Assembly: GCA_016783995.1 (NCBI GenBank) | Contig: JADHVN010000043.1 | Location: 1 to 11,394 of the forward strand | Length of the DNA stretch: 11,394 bases | Reading direction: 5' to 3' | From: Actinomycetota bacterium | GTDB taxonomy: Bacteria; Actinomycetota; Humimicrobiia; Humimicrobiales; Humimicrobiaceae | Shown: positions 6,701 to 11,394 of the stretch, piece by piece | Position numbering within the stretch: the stretch's first letter is position 1 | Layout of the letters: every line of letters begins with the position of its first letter | The notes under the pieces: model-generated | Told to the model about the DNA's origin: nothing | Seen by the model: only the letters and a program-made list of their open reading frames with translations | The model's database searches: none | Translations under genes and position numbers: made by a program

Positions 6701-6823
6701 TCACCTGAAAAGTCCAAAATAGAGACCTTTTACATTTTGAATATAGCTGCAACTTGAAATAAGCAGTATAAAAGAAATAATTGCCGCAGTGGTCATTAGT
6801 ATCTTTATGTTTTTACTCATCAT
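6701..6823 (-). CDS. 40-residue lipoprotein-like or membrane peptide
   Basis: This is a small, previously unmarked frame. It starts ATGATG at 6823, overlaps the last 11 bases of the flavoprotein gene, and ends in TGA at 6701. GGAG lies seven bases before the start, inside the flavoprotein coding region. The peptide begins with two lysines, then a hydrophobic run over residues 8-23 (ILMTTAAIISFILLIS), then ISSC (22-25). This fits a lipobox, with Cys25 as the lipidated residue and only 16 residues (to FGLFR) in the mature chain. It resembles entericidin-sized lipoproteins in layout but I recognise no family. The overlap implies translational coupling to the flavoprotein. A plain single-helix membrane peptide is the alternative, and a chance frame cannot be excluded. 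Confidence 0.55.
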   Translation of the reverse strand: MMSKNIKILMTTAAIISFILLISSCSYIQNVKGLYFGLFR

Positions 6824-7439
6824 TTTCTTTCTCCATCTCTGTAAAATCAATTTTTTTGCCAGAATCATAAACAACCTCCAGGGCAGTTTTATTTTTCAGA
6901 ATAGCCCCTTTTCTGTCAGTGTTTTTAAATAAAAAATCAGTCTGATAATCCACAAATAGTACATCAAAAAAAGAACGTATTACTTTCTTCGGGCAGTCAA
7001 AGATAGTTTCCGAGCCTGAGCCTGAAGCACCAATAAAGATACCATTCCTTGGTTTTTTTATGATTTTTCTGTTATGCTCGTATTTCAGGACCCAGAATCT
7101 CTGGCATCTGTCTATTAGCGCTTTGAGATAACCAGATACACTGGTAAAAAATACCGGGGATGCTACTGCAATAAAATCAGTATCTATAAGAATTCTGAAT
7201 ATATCCTGCATATCATCATTTATGATACATTCTCCGGTCCTTGAGCAGTTACCGCATTCCCTGCAGGGTGAGATATCGAGTTCAGCAGTATATATCTTTT
7301 TTATATCGACACTTGTTCCTATCTGTTCAGCCTTATACTTTACTCCATCTAAAAATCTATCCATAAGAACAGAGGTATTTCCATCCCTGCGGGGGCTGCC
7401 ATAGATGGCTGCTATAATATACCCTTTGTTTTTTTCCAT
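6813..7439 (-). CDS. Iron-sulfur flavoprotein / NAD(P)H-dependent FMN reductase
   Basis: This 208-residue flavodoxin-fold protein probably carries electrons between reduced donors and an unknown acceptor. AAIYGSPRRDGNTSVL (residues 10-25) is the FMN-phosphate loop of the NADPH-dependent FMN reductase family. It is followed by four cysteines, Cys59, Cys62, Cys65 and Cys71 (CRECGNCSRTGEC). This CX2CX2CX5C pattern is the compact [4Fe-4S] motif of Isf-type flavoproteins from anaerobes. DFIAVASPVFFTSVSGYLKALIDR is the flavin-side loop, and FIGASGSG comes later. GGAGGAT ends three bases before the ATG, a strong site. TTGCCT (7534-7539) with TAAATT (7511-7516) at 17 bases is a weak promoter candidate. 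A 6-base dyad lies in the leader. The gene overlaps the small lipoprotein-like gene downstream. Confidence 0.87.
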   Translation of the reverse strand: MEKNKGYIIAAIYGSPRRDGNTSVLMDRFLDGVKYKAEQIGTSVDIKKIYTAELDISPCRECGNCSRTGECIINDDMQDIFRILIDTDFIAVASPVFFTSVSGYLKALIDRCQRFWVLKYEHNRKIIKKPRNGIFIGASGSGSETIFDCPKKVIRSFFDVLFVDYQTDFLFKNTDRKGAILKNKTALEVVYDSGKKIDFTEMEKENDE

Positions 7440-7474
7440 TTATCCTCCGTCCTGTTGTAAAACACAATTACCGG

Positions 7475-7504
7475 GACCCTTTTTAACTGTCTTTGTCCAG
7501 GGTC
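7475..7504 (-). repeat. Leader inverted repeat ahead of the flavoprotein gene
   Basis: GACCCT (7475-7480) and AGGGTC (7499-7504) are reverse complements separated by 18 bases. They lie between the candidate promoter and the ribosome site. The inner bases GGAC (7474-7477) and GTCC (7495-7498) can form a competing pairing. It could be a leader hairpin or a split operator. No U-run follows, so it is not a terminator. Confidence 0.3.
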
Positions 7505-7576
7505 ATATATAATTTATTATTTTTTTTAAAATTAGGCAAATAAGTCAGGAGAAAATATTTATGAAAATGATCTGTA

Positions 7577-7801
7577 TTAATAATACCTGTTCAGCAATTT
7601 ATTGATATCTATATCACTTATGATATGGTTCATAAGCGGTTTTCTTTCGATCTGTTTGAGATCTTCTTCGTATACTGGTTTTTCTATTCTGTAAAATATA
7701 CCGGTAGGCAGTTTATCAACTTCCAATGACTTCTTAAATGCCTGTTCAATATCAGTGCGGTCATAGCTTTCCTCAAAGGTAAAAGAAACTATCTTTTCCA
7801 A
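7577..7801 (-). pseudogene. 2-oxoacid:ferredoxin oxidoreductase beta subunit, C-terminal scrap
   Basis: This frame of at most 74 residues reads SYDRTDIEQAFKKSLEVD, KLPTGIFYRIEKPVYEEDL, then DIDINKLLNRYY. That is the tail of KorB/PorB-type beta subunits, which run near 280-300 residues, where a 'Lys-Ile-Pro-x-Gly-x-(Phe/Leu)-Tyr' strand and an acidic C-terminus close the protein. The TPP-binding part is wholly missing. The frame opens after a TAG some 50 bases upstream, and the residues between do not resemble the family. The only early start is a TTG without a ribosome site. It lies between two intact flavoprotein genes on the same strand. I read it as a deletion relic. An expressed small protein is possible but unsupported. 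Confidence 0.65.
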
Positions 7802-7878
7802 AGACTGGTATGAATATGTTAGGAGCAGTAAAAAAACTCTGGACTATCTTCTAAAGATCTTGAACAGGATGAGCTATT

Positions 7879-9255
7879 TTAGTTCTTACTGCTGTCAAGG
7901 GCCAGGACAGCTTTTCCGCATATCTTGTTTACAGGATCCCAGACAGTAGAGACAGCAGGTGCATAGGATAGGTCAAGCATATATATATCATCTATAGTCA
8001 TCTCACTGGTTATGGCTGTGGCAAATACATCTATTCTCTTGCCGACTCCTTCTCCACCTATCATCTGAGCACCGAGGAGCTTCCTTGTCCGAGTGTCTAC
8101 TATTATTATTATGGCGATTTTTTTTGCGCCCGGTACAGACCCGGCGTGTGAAGCATAGCTGTCAATAAGTTTTATGGCTTCATATCCCATGGATATAGCC
8201 TCATTTGAACCGATACCGGTTTTGGCGACTTCAAGATCCAGTACCTTATCCACAACAGTTCCAACGGAACCTGCAAATGTCTTATTTCCGCCTGCAGCGT
8301 TCTCACCTGCTATGCGCCCCGTTTTTACTCCATTATTGGCGGTAGGAATATAATCCTGTTTTCCAGTTACTATATTTTTTACAGTAGCACAGTCCCCGCA
8401 GGCATAAATATTTATATAAGAAGTCTGAAGCTTATTATTCACCTTTATTGCATTGTTCTTTCCCAGCTCTATCGAAGTATCTAAAAGAAAACCGGTGTTT
8501 GCAGAAATCCCTGTTGCCAGGAGGGCCAGGTCGCAGTCAATATCTCTTTTACCTTCAACACTTTCTATTGTAACAGATGAGCTGTTGATAGAAGAAACTG
8601 CTGTATCTGTTAGGACTATAATATTTTCCATTTCAGCTTTTCTTGAAAGTATGGTGCTTATCTCATATTCAAATCCACCAAATATCCTCTTTTTCATTTC
8701 GATCAGCGAAGTCTTTATCCTGATCATATTGAAAGCTTCCGCCATCAGCATCCCTATCTGTCCTCCGCCGATGACTACTGCTTTTTTAGGGTTATTTTTA
8801 TCAATATAGCCTTTTAATTTCTCAGCATCTTCAATATTTCTGAAGTGAAACACATTGGAAGAATTGATTCCTGGTATATCGGGCACAATTGTCGAACCTC
8901 CGCTGCTGATTATCAGCCTATCATAGCTTATGATCCTGTTCTCGGAAGTCCCTGCCACATTTACCAGGAGCTCCTTTTTTGCGGAGTCTATTCCTACTAC
9001 CCTGTGGCTGGTAAGTATTTTGATATTTCGTTTCTGTTCAAAGAAATCTTTTGGATAGGCGAAGAGGTCATCGATCTTCTTTATGTATCCGGAGATATAA
9101 TAGGGAAGTGCGCATGTTCCATATGATATATATTTTCCGCTTTCAAGAACTGTGATATCCAGCTCCGGATTTATTCTTCTAGCTTGGCTTGCTGCAGCAA
9201 GGCCGGCAACATTGCCGCCTATTACTATGAGGTTGTTATATAGATTTTCGTACAT
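7879..9255 (-). CDS. CoA-disulfide reductase / NADH oxidase family flavoprotein
   Basis: This is a 458-residue FAD- and NAD(P)H-dependent disulfide reductase of the single-cysteine group (CoA-disulfide reductase, NADH oxidase, NADH peroxidase, CoA-persulfide reductase). The FAD Rossmann motif is VIGGNVAGLAAASQA (11-25), with Glu38 after it. The redox-active Cys48 sits in SYGTCALPYY. NAD binding is AVVIGGGQIG (159-168), and the second FAD motif is IYACGDCATV (283-292). The dimerisation domain ends in LDLSYAPAVSTVWDPV, where the conserved Tyr of CoA-disulfide reductases is present. No rhodanese domain is fused. It probably detoxifies oxygen/peroxide or keeps CoA-type thiols reduced; the members cannot be told apart by sequence reading. 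The ribosome site is poor (AGAAAG about eight bases before ATG). It is the first gene of the minus-strand redox group. Confidence 0.88.
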   Translation of the reverse strand: MYENLYNNLIVIGGNVAGLAAASQARRINPELDITVLESGKYISYGTCALPYYISGYIKKIDDLFAYPKDFFEQKRNIKILTSHRVVGIDSAKKELLVNVAGTSENRIISYDRLIISSGGSTIVPDIPGINSSNVFHFRNIEDAEKLKGYIDKNNPKKAVVIGGGQIGMLMAEAFNMIRIKTSLIEMKKRIFGGFEYEISTILSRKAEMENIIVLTDTAVSSINSSSVTIESVEGKRDIDCDLALLATGISANTGFLLDTSIELGKNNAIKVNNKLQTSYINIYACGDCATVKNIVTGKQDYIPTANNGVKTGRIAGENAAGGNKTFAGSVGTVVDKVLDLEVAKTGIGSNEAISMGYEAIKLIDSYASHAGSVPGAKKIAIIIIVDTRTRKLLGAQMIGGEGVGKRIDVFATAITSEMTIDDIYMLDLSYAPAVSTVWDPVNKICGKAVLALDSSKN

Positions 9256-9697
9256 ATCTGCTTTCTGTTTTTACTTTTAAAGACTTTATCAATTTTATAA
9301 TATTTTGTTTTTTATTTCTATTAAATAAAATATTTCCGGACATTTTATGCAGAGGTATTAAGATCCTGTAAGTGGCACGGTAATGCACCGGGTGAAGAAG
9401 AAAGGTTTGAGATTCAATTACTATTATATTTACAAGCTTTCACAATAGTGGATTCACTCGTGGAAATCTTATTATTGCTGGTCTGCAGGTTTTCCAGTAG
9501 TTTCATATCGCTATATTTCTCATGTTATTAATGCAAAGAGTCTAAATAAAATCACTATAAAAATAATATCATAAACAAATCATAGACAAAATAAATAACA
9601 CTTACTATGAATTGCCTTTAATAATTGTATTAGCAGATCATGATGATTATTAGTTGAATATTAGTCTTTTATACTTTGGAGATCCATAAGCAAGTTC
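9256..9697. other. Intergenic region with a possible gene relic
   Basis: These 440 bases lie upstream of the CoA-disulfide-reductase-like gene and downstream of the ATPase gene, both on the minus strand. The plus-strand reading at 9325-9531 (listed separately) is the only protein-like content. GC rises briefly at about 9375-9400 (GGCACGGTAATGCACCGGG) compared with the AT-rich surroundings. I see no terminator behind the ATPase gene and no well-spaced promoter for the flavoprotein. Confidence 0.4.
9325..9531 (+). pseudogene. Possible Tn3-type transposase relic, unconfirmed
   Basis: An open stretch of 68 codons without a usable start reads GEEERFEIQLLLYLQAFTIVDSLVEILLLLV in the middle (about 9400-9492). 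This recalls the helical segment of Tn3-family TnpA proteins with '(Ile)-(Thr/Val)-Asp-x-Leu-Val-(Asp/Glu)-Leu-Leu'. The local base composition is richer in GC than its flanks. The expected continuation ('Ile/Val-His-Arg/Lys-Ile') does not follow, so if real it is decayed or frameshifted. I rate this as a lead, not an identification. Confidence 0.3.
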
Positions 9698-10948
9698 TTA
9701 TAAATATAAATTGTTGTACAAATCGTAAAAAGGCATAAAAATAACTTCAGTATTACCTATTTTTAAAATATCATTGTTTCCTAAATTTACAATAAATGCC
9801 TGCGGGGGATTGTACTTCTTTATAAAGCTTAAAAGCGATCTTGGGGCTGCTGGCTTTTTGCTCAAGGAATACTTGACTTCAATTGGAATATATTTATTTC
9901 CATAGTTTAAAACAAAATCAACTTCGGCTTTATCCTGCGTCCGCCAGAAATTAATTGTGGTTGAGGTTTCTTTTAACCTTTCAGAAAGAATATTAAAAAT
10001 AAAATTCTGGAACAGAAAACCTTTATCCGGGATACTGTCTGATTTACCAAAAACATTCAATATAAAATTTCTCATACCTAGATCATAGAAGTAAAAAATA
10101 GGTGATTTTGTTATTTCCTTTCTTATATTTTTATAAAATGGAGATACTCTTTTTAATATGAATGTTTTCTCAAGATACCAGATATAGTTTTTTAGTGTTA
10201 AGATATTTATTCCGATTGTATTTGCAAGCTCGGAATAATTGACCAATTTTCCTATTTGGGAAGCAAGTACTCTAATTAAATTAATAAAGTTTTCGCTCTT
10301 TTCTATTTTAAGTAAATAATAAATATCTTTTTCCAGATAGCTTTGAAAAATTTCATTTATTGTAGAATTCTTTTCTTTGAAAGTTTCATCCAAAACAACT
10401 CTTGGATAACCGCCAAAAGAGATATATTCTTCCAGAAACTTCTGGGTCTTTCCTTTTTCAAGTTTAAAAAAATCTATAATTTTTTCATCATATTTATAAC
10501 CAGTTTTATAATTTAAAAACTCCTTAAAACTGATAATAGATAATTCAAAAATTCTTTTTCTTCCTGCTAAAGATTCATGCACTTTCTCTTTTAACTCCAC
10601 ACTACCGGAGCCTGAAACTATAAATTTATAGGGGAGATTTTGGTCATAGATCCCTTTTAAAAAAACTCCAGCATCATTCTTTCTTTGAATCTCATCAATA
10701 AAGACATACCCTTGCTTTCCGATTTCAAGTTCAATTTTTTTTATTAGATCAAGTTGAGTACCAAAGAACTGCTTATCCATTTCAATATCAAGATTCAGGT
10801 ATAGAACCTTTTTACCTTTTTTTAATAATTCATCCTTCAGTATCAGCATAAGAGTAGTTTTACCGGCCTGTCTCGGGCCTGTTATAAAGGTTATTTCTTT
10901 TTTTGATATGTGTTCTTTTAAATCTTGGTATAAATCTCTTTTTATCAT
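9698..10948 (-). CDS. AAA_14 ATPase with DUF4143 C-terminal domain
   Basis: This 416-residue protein of the widespread AAA_14/DUF4143 family is often found in accessory and mobile DNA of anaerobes; its biological role is not established. Walker A is GPRQAGKTT (24-32), and Walker B is YVFIDEIQ with Asp85 and Glu86. The sensor-like FIVSGSGS and ESLAGRKRIFELSIISFKEFL follow, as is standard for the family. The DUF4143 half contains EEYISFGGYPRVVL and a helix-turn-helix-like ELANTIGINILTLKNYIWYLE. It then has the nuclease-fold signature EVDFVLNYG...IPIEVKYS, where Asp and Glu-x-Lys resemble a PD-(D/E)XK site. AGAGGGG lies eight bases before the ATG. It is a single gene with no visible partner, so toxin-like, defence or regulatory roles are all open. 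Confidence 0.9.
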   Translation of the reverse strand: MIKRDLYQDLKEHISKKEITFITGPRQAGKTTLMLILKDELLKKGKKVLYLNLDIEMDKQFFGTQLDLIKKIELEIGKQGYVFIDEIQRKNDAGVFLKGIYDQNLPYKFIVSGSGSVELKEKVHESLAGRKRIFELSIISFKEFLNYKTGYKYDEKIIDFFKLEKGKTQKFLEEYISFGGYPRVVLDETFKEKNSTINEIFQSYLEKDIYYLLKIEKSENFINLIRVLASQIGKLVNYSELANTIGINILTLKNYIWYLEKTFILKRVSPFYKNIRKEITKSPIFYFYDLGMRNFILNVFGKSDSIPDKGFLFQNFIFNILSERLKETSTTINFWRTQDKAEVDFVLNYGNKYIPIEVKYSLSKKPAAPRSLLSFIKKYNPPQAFIVNLGNNDILKIGNTEVIFMPFYDLYNNLYL

Positions 10949-11346
10949 TTAGAAAACCCCTCTTAACTTGGAAAAACTAATACTACTATAAATTTTATAC
11001 TCTAAGTAAAAAATGTATTAAATATCATTTTAACCCGATAATTATAATAGTCAAGTATTAAAATTATTGTGATAAATATTTATTATAAGAATGTCTTCTG
11101 GACCTCCCATGTATCAGAAACAATGAGTTTTTGTTATCAACATCATCCAGTCTCGGGAGCCGATGAATTTTAATTTAATTGACAACAAATACAATTTCTT
11201 TGTTAAAAATGGTTTTACTAAAAAGTTTATTTGGTATAATAACAAATATATTCATTATGTAATCAATAAGTTTTCATTTTAATATATCTGGAAACCAGAT
11301 AGTAATTAAATTGAATATCATTAAGGAAGCAAAGGAAAAACATCAA
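10949..11346. other. Intergenic region before the right-edge gene
   Basis: These 400 AT-rich bases lie between the divergent ATPase and edge genes. The ATPase leader has TATAAA about 40 bases ahead of its start without a clear -35 box. ACTACTATA (10982-10990) repeats the half-site seen ahead of yyaL. Around 11090-11170 the DNA is less AT-rich and reads protein-like on both strands (plus: SETMSFCYQHHPVSGADEF then stop; minus: PRLDDVDNKNSLFLIHGRSRR), with no start codon. I do not recognise either reading. TTGACA at about 11180 has no well-spaced -10 partner. Confidence 0.4.
11232..11240 (+). promoter_or_regulatory. Extended -10 promoter candidate for the right-edge gene
   Basis: TGGTATAAT combines a perfect -10 box (11235-11240) with the TG extension one base upstream. 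Such elements need little or no -35 box, and none is obvious at 17 bases. It points at the partial gene starting at 11347, giving a leader of about 100 bases. Confidence 0.45.
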
Positions 11347-11394
11347 ATGGCAAAGTTTGAGTCTTATGGAAAATGTTATTATTGCAACAGAACT
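11347..11394 (+). CDS. Partial gene at right edge, Cys-pair (zinc-knuckle-like) N-terminus
   Basis: Only 16 codons are visible: MAKFESYGKCYYCNRT, open to the edge. The CYYC pair after a short 'Phe-x-x-Tyr-Gly' lead resembles the metal-binding N-terminus of some plasmid- or IS-passenger-type proteins, in which a His/Cys pair would follow. That part is outside the window. AAAGG lies 11 bases before the ATG, which is rather far. The frame is also open upstream to about 11260, with a TTG at about 11308, so the start is uncertain. Extended -10 promoter sequence lies about 100 bases upstream. A real gene is likely; its function is not known. Confidence 0.45.
   Translation, partial: MAKFESYGKCYYCNRT

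Noticed and set aside
7222..7404. Plus-strand frame opposite the flavoprotein gene
   Set aside because: It lies wholly inside a well-supported gene on the other strand and shows no recognisable motif.
7820..7875. ATCTT-TAG-AAGAT hairpin followed by a T-run as terminator of the CoA-disulfide-reductase-like gene
   Set aside because: The stem is only five weak pairs, and the T-run starts about 13 bases downstream.
8453..9126. Two plus-strand frames opposite the CoA-disulfide-reductase-like gene
   Set aside because: Both overlap conserved NAD- and FAD-binding coding sequence on the minus strand and have no family features.
11180..11215. TTGACA as the -35 of the right-edge gene
   Set aside because: It is about 50 bases from the good extended -10 at 11232-11240, and no -10 lies at 16-18 bases.

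Overview
The window is AT-rich with short Shine-Dalgarno leaders and sigma70-like promoters. Its enzymes (a ferredoxin-oxidoreductase remnant, an iron-sulfur flavoprotein, a CoA-disulfide-reductase/NADH-oxidase flavoprotein) suggest an anaerobic or microaerophilic low-GC bacterium. Firmicutes-like, Atribacterota-like or a deep-branching low-GC actinobacterial lineage would all fit, and the sequence alone does not decide between them.

Layout. Positions 1-~648 (minus) are the 5' part of an insertion sequence: a small AbrB-like protein overlapping a DUF772-type transposase that runs off the left edge. A sharp TTGCCA/TATAAT promoter drives both, with a 20-base dyad on its -10 box. Next come a YtxH-family membrane protein (minus) and a membrane glycosyltransferase of the CrtQ/HpnB type (plus). 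A 27-base copy of a tmRNA (or tRNA) 3' end lies at 3100-3126 with no gene body upstream, so it is a candidate attachment-site scar. To its right are an aldo/keto reductase (minus) that seems to start on ATA, and the C-terminal half of a flavin reductase (plus).

Positions 4511-9255 (minus) hold a redox-flavoured group, in transcription order: CoA-disulfide-reductase/NADH-oxidase-like flavoprotein, a C-terminal scrap of a 2-oxoacid:ferredoxin oxidoreductase beta subunit, an iron-sulfur flavoprotein/NAD(P)H-dependent FMN reductase, an overlapping 40-residue lipoprotein-like peptide, and the thioredoxin-fold protein YyaL/DUF255. YyaL also has its own extended -10 promoter abutting a 27-base palindrome. 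The last part carries a possible decayed transposase reading (9325-9531), an AAA_14/DUF4143 ATPase (minus), and the first 16 codons of a Cys-pair protein at the right edge.

The main themes are an accessory, partly decaying neighbourhood (IS end, att-like scar, at least two C-terminal-only gene remnants) and a set of thiol/flavin redox genes with visible local control sites. I see no CRISPR array, no complete RNA gene and no recognised defence system. The most novel-looking items are the hidden lipopeptide coupled to the flavoprotein, the palindrome-controlled yyaL promoter, the AbrB-controlled IS, and the ATA-start reductase.
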